This document shows positions 29,001 to 44,000 of a stretch of DNA of 64,000 nt, piece after piece. This DNA is from Mycobacteroides franklinii (GTDB lineage: Bacteria; Actinomycetota; Actinomycetes; Mycobacteriales; Mycobacteriaceae): the NCBI RefSeq assembly GCF_002013895.1, contig NZ_MAFQ01000017.1, positions 1 to 64,000 of the forward strand, written 5' to 3'. Below the pieces are notes generated by a model. The model had not been told where the DNA came from. It ran no database searches and saw only the letters and a list, made by a program, of their open reading frames with translations. The position numbers and the translations under genes are program-made. The number at the start of each line of letters is the position of its first letter. The first letter of the stretch is position 1.

Positions 29001-32000
29001 CCGATTGGCACATATCCTGATAGGACACGGCGCGGGTCCGGGAGAGTTCGTCGCGCTGTTGTTCTCGCGCACGGCCGAGGCGATTGTGGCCATCCTGGCC
29101 GTGCTGAAGTCCGGGGCGGCCTACCTGCCGATTGATCCGGCACTGCCGGATACCCGGATCGAGTTCATGCTCACCGATTCGGCGCCGAGGGCCGCGATCA
29201 CCACCGCAGCGCTCGCGGGAAGGCTGGGTGGATTCCACATTCTCGTCCTCGATGTGAACGACCCGACCCTGGACATCATGCCGAGCACCGCGCCTCCGGC
29301 ACCGTCGCCCGATGACCTGGCCCACGTCATCTATACCTCGGGTACCACCGGTGTACCCAAAGGTGTTGCGGTAACCCAGCACAACGTTGCCCAATTGTTC
29401 GACAGGCTGGATATTGGCGTGCCACTGTCCCCTGAGCAGGTGTGGACGCAGTTCCACTCGTATTCCTTCGATTTCTCGGTGTGGGAGATCTGGGGTGCGC
29501 TGTTGCATGGTGGACGTCTGGTGGTGGTGCCCGACACCGTCTCGCGCTCGCCGGAGGATTTTCATGCGCTCCTGGTCGGCGAGGGCGTGACGGTGCTGAC
29601 CCAGACCCCGTCGGCGGTGGGCATGCTGTCGCCGGAGGGCCTGGGATCCGTGGCACTGGTGATCGGGGCCGAACCCTGCCCGCCGGAACTGGTGGACCGA
29701 TGGGCTCCCGGCCGGGTAATGGTAAATGTCTATGGCCCAACAGAAACCACCATGTGGGCATGCAAGAGCACACCGCTACACGCAGGATCCGGCTTTCCGC
29801 CGATCGGCTCACCGGTGTCGTGGGCGGCATTCTTCGTCCTCGACGAATGGCTCAAGCCGGTGCCGGCCGGAGTGGTCGGTGAGCTGTATCTGTCCGGAGC
29901 CGGGGTCGGTGCCGGGTACTGGCGGCGTTCAGGTTTGACCGCGGCGCGATTCGTGGCATGCCCGTTCGGTGATGCCGGGGTGCGCATGTACCGCACCGGG
30001 GACCTGGTGTGCTGGGGCTCCGACGGACAGCTGCGCTATCTGGGGCGCGCCGACGAGCAGGTCAAAGTCCGTGGATACCGGATAGAACTCGGTGAAATCC
30101 AATCCGCCCTGGCCGATCTGGACGCTGTGGAGCAGGCGGTGGTGATCGCCCGTGAAGACCTGCCGGGCGACAAGCGACTGGTGGGTTATGTCACCGGATC
30201 GGTGGATGCGGCCAAGGCGCGTGCCGCGCTCGCTGACCGGTTACCCGCCTACATGGTGCCGGCTGCGGTGGTGGTGTTGCCGGCACTGCCGGTAACCGTC
30301 AACGGAAAACTCGATACGCGCGCTCTGCCGGCCCCGGGATACCAGGATGTCAATCACTACCGTGCCCCCACCACTCCCACCGAGGAGATCCTGGCAGGCA
30401 TTTACGCCGAGGTGCTCGGCGTCGAACGGGTGGGCGTCGACGACTCGTTCTTCGATCTGGGTGGCGACTCGCTGACCACGATGCGGCTTACCACTACGAT
30501 CAACGCCGCGCTCCAATCGGATCTGGGCGTGCGTGCGGTGTTCGAAGCGCCCACGGTCGCACAGTTGGCGCCGCGCGTCGATGAGGGTGCTGCCGGCGGG
30601 GTGGAGCCACTGGTGGCAGGGGAGCGGCCACCCGTTGTCCCGTTGTCGTTCGCGCAGAACCGGTTGTGGTTTGTCGATCAGCTGCAGGGACCCTCGGCCC
30701 TGTACAACATGCCCGCCGCCCTGCGGTTGCGCGGGCGTCTCGACACCGAAGCATTGCGCGCGGCGATATCCGATGTGGTGACCCGTCACGAGAGCCTGCG
30801 CACGGTGTTCCCGGTACGTGATGGGATGCCGCAGCAGGTCGTCATTCCCGCGGAGCAGGCCGATTTCGGCTGGGACGCAGTAGATGCGATCGACTGGCCA
30901 GAGCATCGGCTGGCCGAGGCCGTCCAGAATGCCGCGTGCCACACGTTCGATCTGGCGACCGAGATACCGCTGCGGGCAATGCTGTTCCGTGTCGGCCAGC
31001 TCGAGCATGTGTTGGTGATCGTGGTGCATCACATCGCGGCCGACGGCCTGTCGCTGACGCCGCTGGGAGCCGATCTGCGGTTGGCTTATGCCAGCCGGTG
31101 CGCGGGGCAGGCGCCGGGCTGGCCCGAGTTGCCGGTGCAGTACATCGACTACACACTGTGGCAGCGAGGCCAATTCGGCGAGATCGATGACACCGGCAGC
31201 CGCATCGGAGCTCAGCTCGCCTACTGGCAGGACGCCCTCGCCGGGATGCCGGAACGGCTGCAGCTGCCCACCGACCGGCCCTACCCGCCGATGGCCGACC
31301 AGCGTGGTGCCACCGTGCGGGTCGACTGGCCTGCAGAGCTGCAGCAACAAGTACGGCGAGTCGCGCGGGAGCACAACGCCACCAGCTTCATGGTGGTGCA
31401 GGCCGCGTTCGCCGTGCTGTTGTCGAAGATCGGCGCCAGTAACGATGTGGGGATTGGCTTTCCGATCGCAGGACGGCGGGACCCCGCGCTGGACGAGCTC
31501 GTCGGGTTCTTCGTCAACACCCTGGTGCTGCGGGTTGATCTGGCCGGCGACCCCACCTTCGCGGAACTCCTCGGCCGCGTGCACGCGAGCAGCCTGGCGG
31601 CATTCGAACATCAGGATGTGCCGTTCGAGGTCCTGGTGGAGCGGCTCAACCCCACCCGGAGTCTGACCCATCACCCGCTGGTGCAGGCCATGCTGGCGTG
31701 GCAGAACTTCGCCGGGAATGACGATCCCGCGGCCGGTCTGGCACTGAGTGGCCTCGATGTCTCCTCAATGCCGCTGGAAAACCATTCGGCACGAATGGAT
31801 CTGGTGTTCTCTTTGGCGGAGCGCTGGAGTTCCGCAGGTGATCCGGCCGGGATCGGCGGGCACGTGGAGTTCCGCACCGATGTGTACGACCCACACACCA
31901 TCGAGATGCTGGCCGCGCGGCTGCGGCGGGTGCTGGCTGCCGTGACCGCCGACCCCGATCGTCGGCTGTCCTGCGTGGACCTGCTCGACGAGGGCGAACG

Positions 32001-35000
32001 CCTCCGGTGGGACGAACTGGGAAACCGTTCGGTGCTCACCAAGGCGGCACCCGCGCACCAGTCGATTCCGGAGTTGTTCGCCAGGCACGTGGCTCGCATC
32101 CCGGATGCTGAAGCGTTGGTGTGTCAGGACACGTCCATGACGTACCGTGAGCTGGACCAGGCGTCGAACCGGCTGGCGCAGAGACTGATTGGTGCCGGTG
32201 TCCGCCCGGGAAACCGGGTCGTGCTGCTGCTACCACGTTCAGCCGGGGCCCTGGTGGCGATTTTGGCGGTCCTGAAGTCGGGGGCGGCATACGTTCCGAT
32301 GGATCCGGCGCTGCCCGCCGAACGGATCGCGTTCATGCTCGCCGATGCCGCGCCGACCGCGGCGGTAAGCACCGCCGGCCTGTCCGACCGACTGGGTGGC
32401 CACCACGTGGTGGTAGTCGATATCGATGATCCGGGGATCGCAGGCCAGCCGGATGCGATGCCCCCGGCACCGGACGCCGCCGACGTGGCTTATCTGATCT
32501 ATACCTCGGGCACCACCGGTGTGCCGAAAGGCGTTGCCATCACCCATCGCAACGTGACGCAGTTGTTGCAGAACCTGGACGCGGGCCTGCCCCCGGCCGG
32601 GGTGTGGTCGCACAGTCATTCGCTGGCATTCGATGTTTCCGTCTGGGAAATCTTCGGTGCACTGCTTCGCGGTGGCCGCGTGGTGGTGGTGCCCGAGTCA
32701 GTGGCGCGCTCGCCTCAGGACTTTCATGCCCTGCTGGTTTCTCACGAGGTGAACGTGTTGACGCAGACGCCGTCGGCGGTCGCTGTGCTGTCCCGCGATG
32801 GGCTGGAATCGGTGTCGCTGGTGATGGCCGGTGAGGCCTGCCCGGCCGAGGTCGTGGATCGCTGGGCCCCAGGCCGAGTGATGATCAACGCCTACGGGCC
32901 CACCGAGACCACGATGTGTGTGGCGATCAGTGCGCCCCTGACGGCAGGTTCTGGTGCGCCGCCGATCGGGTTCCCGGTGCCGGGTGCGGCCCTGCTGGTG
33001 CTTGACGAATCCCTGAGGCCGGTGCCGGGTGGGGTTGTCGGTGAGCTGTATGTGGCAGGTCACGGTGTGGCGCACGGGTATGTCGATCGGGCCGGTTTGA
33101 CGGCCTCACGATTTGTGGCGTGCCCGTTCGGGACAGTCGGCGCCCGGATGTACCGCACGGGCGATCTGGTGCGCTGGCGTGCCGACGGCCAGCTGGACTA
33201 CCTGGGCCGTGCCGACGAGCAGGTCAAGATCCGCGGGTACCGCATCGAACTGGGCGAAATCCAGTCCGCGCTGGGCGTTCTCGACGGTGTCGAGAACGCG
33301 GTGGTCATCGCCCGCGCCGAGCAGGCCGGGGGTAGGCGCCTGGTCGGGTACGTGACCGGGTCGGTTGATCCGGCCGAGACGCGAGCCGCGCTGGCCGAAC
33401 GCCTCCCGGCGTATATGGTGCCGGCCGCGATTGTGGTCCTGGACGTGCTGCCGCTGACGTCAAACGGGAAATTGGACATCCGTGCGCTGCCTGCGCCGGA
33501 ATACACCACCGGCGAATACCGCGCTCCGGAAAATCTCGCCGAGGAGATCCTGGCCGGGATCTACGCCGACGTGCTCGGAGTGGAGCGCGTCGGCGTCGAC
33601 GATTCATTCTTCGACCTCGGCGGCGACAGCATTTCGGCGATGCGTCTGGTCGCCGCCGTCAACGCGAACTTGGGTGTCGGCCTGGCCGTCCGCACCGTGT
33701 TCGAGGCTCCGACAGTTGCCCAGCTCGCCCCCCGAATCAACGAGGGTGTGGCAGGGCAGCAGCCGCTGGTGGCGGGCGAGCGGCCCGCGGTGGTGCCGTT
33801 GTCGTTCGCGCAGAACCGATTGTGGTTCTTGGATCAGCTGCAGGGACCCTCGCCCGTCTACAACATGGCCGTGGCATTGCGGCTGGAAGGGCCGCTCGAT
33901 GCCGAGGCGATGGGCAGGGCACTTGCCGATGTGGTGTCCCGGCACGAGAGCCTGCGCACGTACTTCGCGGCGCCCGACGGAACCCCACGGCAGGTCGTGG
34001 TGCCTGCCGAGCTGGCAGATTTCGGCTGGGGAATTGACGATGTCAGCGGCTGGAGCACCGGCCGGGTTGGCGAGGCCGTGGGTCTGGTGGCGCACCGCAC
34101 CTTCGATCTCGAAAACGAGATACCCATGCGAGCCAGGCTTTTTCGCGTCGCCGACGATGAACACTTGCTGGCCGCCGTGGTGCACCATATCGCCGCGGAC
34201 GGTATGTCGGTCGCGCCGTTGGTGCGTGATCTGGGGACCGCCTATGCCGCCCGGTGCGCGGGTCACGCCCCCGACTGGTCGCCGTTGCCCGTGCAATACA
34301 TCGACTACACCCTGTGGCAACGCGCCCAGTTCGGTGATATCGACGACGTGACGAGCCCCATCGGCGCACAGCTGAGTTACTGGCGCGACGCGCTGGCCGG
34401 AATGCCGGAGCGCCTGCAATTGCCCACGGACCGCCCATACCCGAGTGTCGCTGATCAACGCGGTGCCACGGTACAGGTGGACTGGCCGGCCGAGGTGCAG
34501 CAGCGGATCACCCGGCTGGCGCGCGAGCACAACGCGACGAGTTTCATGGTGATGCAGGCGGCCCTATCCGTGCTGTTGTCGAAGATCGGTGCCAACTCCG
34601 ATGTCGCGGTGGGCTTCCCGATCGCGGGACGTCGCGATCCCGCGCTCGATGACCTTGTCGGGTTCTTTGTCAACACCTTGGTGCTCCGGATTGACGTCGG
34701 CGGAGATCCCACATTCGCCGAGCTGTTGACGCAGGTGCGTCGGAGGTGCCTGGCGGCCTTCGAGCATCAGGATGTGCCATTCGAGGTACTGGTGGAACGG
34801 ATCAACCCCACGCGGTCGCTGACCCATCATCCGCTGGTGCAGGTGACGCTGGCGTGGCAGAACCTCGCGGGTCATGATGATCCGGCAGCCGGGCTGTCCC
34901 TGGGCGATGCGCAGGTCACGCCGATTCCCGCCGATACCCACACCGCCCGCATGGATTTGGTGTTCTCCATGGGCGAGCGCTGGGAGGAGTCCGGTGATGC

Positions 35001-38000
35001 TGCCGGAATCGGTGGGACGGTTGAATTCCGCACCGATGTCTTCGACGCGGCGTCTGTCGAGGCGTTGATCGCACGGCTGCAGCGGGTACTGATGGCCATG
35101 ACGGACGATCCCGCCCGACAGCTGTCGTCGGTGGATCTGCTCGACGATGTCGAGCGCACCCACCTGGATGCCATCGGGAACCGGTCGGTGCTGGCCGGGC
35201 CGGCGGCGACGCACGCATCGATTGCCGAGGTGTTCACGTCGCGGGCGGTCCGCACTCCAGTGGCCATCGCGCTGACCTTCCAGAACCGGTCCATGACCTA
35301 TCGAGAGCTTGACGAGGCGTCGAACCGGTTGGCGCACCTGCTTGTTGACCAGGGTGCTGCTCCGGGCCGGTGTGTGGCGCTGATGTTGTCGCGGTCGGCC
35401 GAGGCCATCGTGGCGATTCTGGCGGTGCTCAAATCCGGTGCCGCGTATCTGCCCCTGGACCCGGCGCTGCCGGCGGCGCGGATCGGGTTCGTCCTCGCGG
35501 ATGCCGCGCCGGTCACAGCGATCAGCAGCACTGATCTGGCCGAGCGGATCGCGAGCCACGGTGTGACGGTGATCGACGTCGACGATCCTCGAATCGGCAC
35601 TCAACCCGGCACCGCCTTGCCGGGGCCTACACCCGAAGATATCGCCTATCTGATCTACACCTCGGGCACCACCGGAGTCCCTAAAGGTGTTGCGGTCACG
35701 CATAACAACGTGACCCAACTGCTGGCGTCGGGAGACTCCGGCCTACCGCCGGGGCGGGTGTGGTCGCAGTGGCATTCGCTGTCATTCGATGTTTCCGTCT
35801 GGGAGATTTTTGGCGCACTGTTGCACGGCGGGCGACTTGTGGTGGTGCCCGAAGAGTTGACGCGTTCACCCGATGATCTGCACGCGCTACTGGTCGCCGA
35901 ACAGGTGAGTGTGTTGAGCCAGACGCCCTCGGCGGCGGGTGCGTTGTCGTCCACCGGCCTGGATTCGATGGCGTTGGTAGTGGCGGGTGAGGCCTGTCCG
36001 GCAGAGGTTGTGGATCGCTGGGCTCCGGGCCGGGTGATGGTCAATGCCTACGGGCCTACCGAGACCACGATGTGCGTGGCGATCAGCACACCGTTGACCG
36101 CCGGCTCGGGAGCGCCGCCGATCGGCTCCCCGGTACCCGGGGCAGCCCTGTTCGTGCTCGACGAGTCGCTGCGACGGGTACCCGCCGGGGTGATCGGTGA
36201 GTTGTACGTTGCGGGAGCCGGTGTGGCCGCCGGGTATCTCGGCCGCGCCGGATTGACGGCATCACGTTTCGTGGCCTGCCCGTTCGACGGTACCGGCGCA
36301 CGCATGTACCGGACCGGAGATCTGGTGCGATGGCGTTCCGATAGCCAGCTGGACTACCTTGGCCGCGCGGACGAGCAGGTCAAGATTCGCGGGTACCGCA
36401 TCGAATTGGGCGATGTCGGTGCGGCGCTGGCCATGCTCGACGGTGTGGATCAGGCGGTGGTGATCGCCCGAGAGGATCGTCCCGGAGACAAGCGCCTGGT
36501 CGGGTACATCACCGGAACCGCCGATCCCGCTGCCGCGCGTTCCGCGCTGGCCGAGCAGCTACCGCCCTACATGATTCCGGCGGCGGTGGTGGTGCTGGAC
36601 GCGCTGCCACTCACCGCAAACGGCAAGCTGGATGCACGGGCCCTGCCCGCACCGGCATACCAGAGCCTTGATCGGTATCGCGCGCCCGATACCGCGATCG
36701 AGGAGATATTGGCGGGCATCTACGCGCAGGTCCTGGGACTCGACCGCGTGGGCGTCGATGAGTCCTTCTTCGAGCTTGGCGGGGACAGCATTTCGTCGAT
36801 GCAGGTGGTGACGCGGGCACGTGGCGCGGGTCTGACCTGTCGGCCGCGCGACATTTTCGTCGAACAGACCGTCACCCGGCTGGCCCGCGTGGTCGAGGTG
36901 TCCGACGGGTCGACAGGCCTGACGGACGAGGGAGTCGGGCCGGTGCCGACCACCCCGATCATGCGCTGGCTGCAGGCCTCCGAGGGGCCGATCGATGAGT
37001 TCAATCAGACGATGCTGGTGCAGGCCCCGGTCGGAGCCGACGAGTCCGATGTGGCAATCGTGTTGCAGGCCTTGCTGGACCGACACGCCATGTTGCGTCT
37101 GCGTGTTGACCCCGAGGCGGACGGTTGGTCGTTGACGGCGCCCGAGAAGGGGACGGTGGATGCCCGCGACTGCCTGCAATCCGTGGACGAGCTGACAGAT
37201 GACCTGATAGTGCAAGCGCGTTCGCGGTTGAACCCACAAACGGGTGCGATGCTCAGTGCGATATGGGCGGCAGCCACCGGGCAATTGGTGGTCATCATCC
37301 ATCACCTTGCGGTCGACGCCGTGTCCTGGCGGATCTTGTTGGAGGACTTGAACGTCGCGTGGGTTCGGCATCGCGCCGGCCAACCGGTGGTGCTGCCTGT
37401 CACCGGAACTTCATTCGCGCAATGGGCGACACGGCTATCGGAGCGGGCAACCCATCCGGAAGTCGTGGACTGCGTGGACACCTGGAAGGCGGTGACGGCA
37501 GCCCCCGCAGCGTTGCCCGCCGTGCGTCCCGACGCGGACACCTTCGCCACCGCCGGACATCACGCCGCCGAGCTGGACGCCGATACGACCAGCATGCTGA
37601 TCGGTGAGGTGCCGACGGCATTCAAGGCCGGAATCCACGAGATACTGTTGATCGCCTTCGCTTTGGCCACAGCGGAATTCGTGGGCAGCGGCGAGGCGGT
37701 CGGCATCGATGTCGAGGGGCACGGGCGCCTTGAAGACCTCGGTGGCGCAGCCCCGCGCGACGTCGACCTGTCCCGTACCGTCGGCTGGTTCACCGCCAAA
37801 TACCCGGTCTCACTATCAGTTTCCGGTCTGGACTGGGCGCACGTGGTCTCCGGACACGGGGTGCTGGGGGCGGCGATCAAGGACGCCAAGGAGCAGCTGC
37901 GCGCCCTGCCGGAGCCGCTCACCTACGGGCTGCTGCGCTACCTGAATCCAAACGTCGATCTAGCGGGCGCCGACCCGACGATCGGGTTCAACTACTTGGG

Positions 38001-41000
38001 ACGCCAAGGCCGCGCGGCCGAGCTTTCCGAAGCCTTGTGGCGGCCGGGGCCGCAACGCTGGGCGGGCGCCGGTGCGGCGGCAACGATACCCATGCCGCTG
38101 CCGCACACCGTGGAACTCAACGCGGTCACCATCGACACCGATGCCGGTCCGCGGTTGCACGCCAACTGGACGTGGGCGCCATCGGTTCTCGAGCGCGAGC
38201 AGATCAGCCGGCTGAACCGCCTCTGGTTCGAGGCGCTGACCGGAATCTGCGCCCACGTGCGCACGGGCGGTGGCGGACTGACACCATCGGATATCGCCCC
38301 CGCGCGCCTGAGCCAACGACAGATCGATGAGCTGGCGGACCAACACCGGATTGCCGACATACTGACACTGACCCCCGTGCAACAGGGGCTGCTGTTCCAC
38401 GCCAACACGGTGGCCGGAAGCGACGATCTGTATGCGGGACAGTTGGATTTCACCCTGACCGGGCCCCTTGACGCCGACCGTCTGCATGATGCGGTGCAGA
38501 CCATGATCACCCGGCATCCGCATCTGCTGGCGCGCTTCTGCGGGCAGTTCGACGAGCCCGTGCAGATCATTCCGGCCGCCCCCGTCGTGCCGTGGCAATA
38601 CCTCGAACTCGACGGCGACGTGGACGTGGACGTGGACGCCGAGATTCAGCGGCTGTGTGCTGATGAGCGTGCTGCGGTATGCGATCTGGGCAATCGGCGG
38701 GCTTTCAGGGTCTCGTTGATCCGCACTTCGGCGCAGCGTCACCGTCTCGTGTTGACTAACCACCACATCGTGCTTGACGGATGGTCGCTGCCAATCCTGT
38801 TGGGGGAGATATTCGCCGGCTACTACGGGCAGCGGTTGTCCGCACCCGTGCCGTACCGGGGCTTCGTCACCTGGCTCGGCGGCAGGGATCGCGATGCCGC
38901 GCGTGCGGCGTGGCACCGAGTGCTGGCGGGCTTTGACAATCCGACATTGGTTGGCCCGCAGGATCGGACCAGGGTCGGAACGCAACGAGCCGAGCTGGTT
39001 CAGCTACCCGCCGATCTTTCACGGTCCGTGGGCGAATTGGCGCGCGCGTGCCACACCACCGTGAATGTCGTGCTGCAGGCCGCGTTCGCGCAGCTGCTGT
39101 GCTGGCTGACCGGTCAGCGCGATGTCGTCTTCGGCACCACGGTGTCCGGCAGACCGGCCGAGGTGCCCGGCGCCGAATCGATGGTGGGCCTGATGATCAA
39201 CACGGTGCCGGTACGCGCCAACATCGCGGCGTCATCCACCACCGTGGACCTGTTGGCGCAGTTGCAGAACGATCACAATGACACCCTCGAGCATGAGCAT
39301 CTGGCACTGGGTGAGATCCACCGAATCACCGGACAGGACAAGCTGTTCGACACGCTCTTCGCGTTCGAGAACTATCCGATCGATGCCGCCGCCCTGGCCG
39401 GCGAACATGAGCTGGCCATCACCGATATCACCAGCAGGGAATCCACTCACTATCCGCTGACGGTCCAAGCGCAGCCGGGTCAGCGGCTCGGCCTGCGCAT
39501 CGAGTACGACACCGAGGTATTCGATCCGGACAGCATCGCGACATGGGTGGAGCGCTTCCAACGGGTGTTGGCGACAATGACCGCCCACCCGCGGTGCAGG
39601 TTGTCGTCGTTCGACGTACTGGATGACACGGATCATCGGCAGCTAGATGTGTGGGGTGACAGGGCGGTATTGCGTCAGGGGGCGAGGGAGGCCTCGCTAC
39701 CGGCCCTGTTCGGTGAGCAGGTGGCCCGTACCCCGGACGCGGTGGCGGTCACCTTCGAGAGGGGCTCGATGACCTATCGCGAGCTCGACGAGGAAGCGAA
39801 CCGGCTGGCGCACCTGCTGGAATCGCACGGAGCCGGCCCTGGACGATGTGTAGCACTGCTGTTTCCCCGCTCGGCTCAGGCCATCGTGGCGATTCTTGCC
39901 GTCCTGAAGACCGGCGCGGCCTATCTGCCGATCGATCCCGCACATCCGCCCCAACGCATCGAGTTCATGGTGGCGGACTCGGAGCCGGTCGTGGCCATCA
40001 CCGTGGCGACACTGATGGACCGGTTCGCGGGGTTGACGCTGCCCGTCGTCGATGTCGACGATCCCGCAGCGCGATCTCAATCATGCCTGGCGCCAACGAT
40101 TCCTGCCGCCGATGACCTGGCTCACATCATTTACACGTCGGGTACGACCGGAATCCCTAAGGGGATGGCAGTCACCCACCGCAATGTGACCCGGATGTTC
40201 GACGCGGCAGCCGTCGGCGTGGAATTGGCACCACACCAGGTGTGGGCGCAGTTCCATTCCTATGCCTTCGATTTCTCGGTATGGGAGATATGGGGCGCGC
40301 TGCTGCACGGCGGCCGTTTGGTGGTGGTGCCCGACGCGGTGGCACGCTCGCCCAAGGACTTCCACGCGCTGCTGATCGCGGAGAAGGTGACAGTGTTCAG
40401 CCAGACTCCGTCAGCGGTGCGGATGCTGTCGCCGGAGGGATTGGAATCGGCGGCGTTGGTGTTGGGCGCCGAGCCCGTCTCACCCGACTTGGTGGACCGA
40501 TGGGCCGTGGGCAGGACGATGTTCAACGCCTACGGTCCCACGGAAACGACGATATTCGCGTCGATCAGTGTGCCCCTGACGGCGGGATCGGGTACGCCGC
40601 CGGTAGGCTCCCCGGTACCGGGTGCGGCCCTGTTCGTGCTGGACGGCTGGATGCGCACCGTGCCTGCCGGGGTGGTCGGTGAGTTGTATGTCGCCGGTCA
40701 CGGCGTGGGTTGTGGGTATGTGAACCGGTCCGCGCTCACCGCGTCCCGGTTTGTCGCCTGCCCGTTCGGGGAGCCCGGCACTCGCATGTATCGCACCGGC
40801 GATCTGGTGCGCTGGGGCGGCGATGGTCAGCTGCAGTATGTGGGCCGTGCCGATGAGCAGGTCAAGGTTCGCGGGTACCGCATCGAACTCGGCGAAATCC
40901 AGTCCGCCCTTGCCGATCTGGACGGGGTGCAGGCCGCGGAGGTGATCGTCAGGGAAGACCGGCCGGGTGAGAAGCGCCTGATCGGCTACGTCACCGGGAC

Positions 41001-44000
41001 CGCCGATCCGGCTGCGGCGCGCGCCGCATTGGGTGACCGCCTGCCGGCGTACATGGTTCCTGCCGCGGTGGTGGTCTTGACCGAGCTGCCGGTGACACCC
41101 AACGGCAAGCTGGACAAACGGGCGCTACCGGCTCCCGAATACGCTGCCGGTGAATACCGCGGCCCTGCCAATCCGACGGAAGAGATCCTTGCCGGCATCT
41201 ACGCCCGGGTGCTCGGGGTCACACGAGTCGGAGTAGACGAATCATTCTTTGACCTTGGCGGCGACAGTATTTCGGCGATGCGCCTGATCGCGGCGATCAA
41301 TACCGCGCTGGACGCGGATCTTCCCGTCCGTGCGATCTTCGAGGCCCCCACGGTAGCCCAGCTGGCGCCGCGTGTCGGGGAGTGCGCGGGAGGTGCCGAA
41401 CCGTTGGTTGCGGGCGCGCGGCCTGACGTGGTGCCGCTGTCGTTCTCCCAGAATCGACTGTGGTTTGTCGACCAATTGCAGGGGCCCTCACCGGTTTACA
41501 ACATCGCCGCCGCGTTGCGGCTGAACGGGCCGCTCGATGTCGAGGCGTTGGGTGCCGCGCTTGTCGATGTGGTCGCCCGCCACGAGAGTCTGCGTACCTT
41601 GTTTGCGGCGCCCGGCGGAACGCCGCAACAGGTGGTGGTGCCGGTCGAGCGGGTCGATTTCGGTTGGGAGGCTGTCGATGCCAGTGGGTGGTCGACCGAC
41701 AGATTGACCGACGCAGTCGGTGCGGTGGCGTCCCACGCGTTCAATCTGGAGTCGGAGATCCCGTTGCGGGCATGCCTGTTCCGGACGGCCGAGGACGAAC
41801 ATGTGCTGGCGGCGGTGGTGCACCATATTGCCGCCGATGGCTGGTCTATCACCCCTCTGATGCGTGATATGGGAGTGGCATACGCCGGCCGGTGTGCGGG
41901 ACAGGCTCCGGACTGGGAGCCGCTGGCCGTGCAATACGTGGATTACACCCTATGGCAGCGCGCACAGTTCGGTGATCTCGACGACAGCGACGGCCGTCTC
42001 GCGACACAGCTGGCCTATTGGGAAGACGCGCTGGCGGGGATGCCCGAGCGATTGCAGTTGCCCACCGATCGTCCCTATCCGCTCATGGCAGATCAGCGCG
42101 GAGCCACGGTCGAGATCAATTGGCCGGCCGAACTGCAGCAGCATGTTCGGCGGGTGGGGCGCGAGTACAACGCGACAAGCTTCATGGTGATGCAGGCCGC
42201 CTTGGCGGTGCTCCTCGCGAAGATCACCGCCGGTGACGATGTCGCAGTGGGTTTCCCGATCGCCGGGCGGCGCGATCCCGCGCTGGACGAGCTGGTGGGC
42301 TTCTTCGTCAACACCTTGGTGCTGCGGGTCGATGTGGCCGGGGATCCCACCTTCGCCGAACTGCTCGCCCAGGTACGCAGACGCAGTCTGGCCGCCTTCG
42401 AGAACCAGGATGTGCCTTTCGAATTGCTGGTGGAGCGGCTCAATCCGGTCCGGTCGCTGAGCCATCATCCATTGGTTCAGGTCATGCTGGCCTGGCAGAA
42501 CCTCCCCGGAAACTCCTTCGACTCGGGGGTCGGGCTCTCTCTCGGAGATGTTGAGGTCACGCCGCTACCGTCGGACACCCAGTCGGCGCGGATGGACCTT
42601 ACCTTCTCGCTCTCCGAACAATGGAGTGAGGCAGGCGATCCCGCCGGAATCAGCGGCAGAGTCGAGTACCGCACTGACGTCTTCGACCCGGACACCGTCA
42701 CGAAGCTGACCGACCGGCTGCAGCGGGTGCTGACTGCCCTGACCGCAGACCCGAATCGGACGTTGTCCTCGGTGAATCTGCTCGACGATGTCGAACATGC
42801 GCGGCTGGATGAGATCGGGAACCGGTCCGTGCTGGCCCAACCCTCGATATCAATGTCGATTCCGGCGCTGTTCGCCGAACAGGTGATGCGTATCCCGTCG
42901 GCGGTGGCATTGACCTGCGCGGGCCGTTCGATGACGTATCGGGAGCTGGACGAGGCGTCGAACCGGCTGGCGCACTTGCTCGTCGATCGCGGAGCGGGCC
43001 CGGGTCAGTGCGTGGGTCTGCTGACTCCGCGTTCGGCACAGGCCATCGTCGCCATTCTCGCGGTGCTGAAAGCCGGCGCGGCGTACCTGCCGATCGATCC
43101 GGCGCTACCGGGCACCCGTGTCGGATTCATGCTTGAGGACGCGGCGCCCTCGGTGGTGCTCAGCACCGCCGAACTGGCCGGGCGGCTCAACGGCCATGCG
43201 CCGGAGGTCATCGATATCGACGGCTCCCTCATGCAGACGCAACCGGCCACGGCCCTGCCGGTGCCGTCGCCGAGCGACATCGCCTACCTCATCTACACTT
43301 CGGGTACCACCGGAGTTCCCAAAGGCGTTGCGGTCACGCATCAGAACGTGACACAGCTGGTGGCATCGACCGGTCTTGGGCTGCCGTCTGCTGGAGTCTG
43401 GTCGCAATGGCATTCCCTGGCCTTCGATGTCTCGGTGTCCGAGATCTTCGGTGCCCTGCTGCGTGGCGGACGGCTGGTGGTGGTGCCCGAGGAGATGGAG
43501 TGGTCTCCCCAGGACTTCCACGCGCTGCTCGTGTCCGAACAGGTCACCGTACTGAGCCAAACACCCTCGGCCGCAGGCATGCTCCCGATGGTCGGTCTGG
43601 AGTCGGTGGCATTGGTGGTCGCCGGTGAGGCATGCCCGGCCGAGCTGGTGGACCGCTGGGGTCCGGACCGGCTAATGCTCAACGCCTATGGCCCGACGGA
43701 GGCCGCGATCTATGCGGCGGTGAGTGCGCCGCTGAAGGCGGGATCGCGCGGTGTGCCGATCGGTTCGCCGGTTCCGGGAGCGGCACTGTTCGTGCTGGAC
43801 GGATCGATGAAGCCGGTGCCGTCCGGAGTGGTGGGTGAGCTGTATGTCGCGGGTGCCGGAGTCGGGGTTGGGTATTGGCACCGTTCGGCGTTGACGGGGT
43901 CACGGTTTGTGGCGTGCCCGTTCGGTGGTTCGGGGATGCGCATGTACCGCACGGGGGATCTGGTGCGCTGGCGCGCCGATGGGCAGCTGGACTATTTGGG

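Noticed and set aside
28252..31674. Long antisense frames (over 400 codons) within the NRPS
   Set aside because: High-GC codon bias creates long antisense frames; they repeat at equivalent places in each module, which marks them as shadows.
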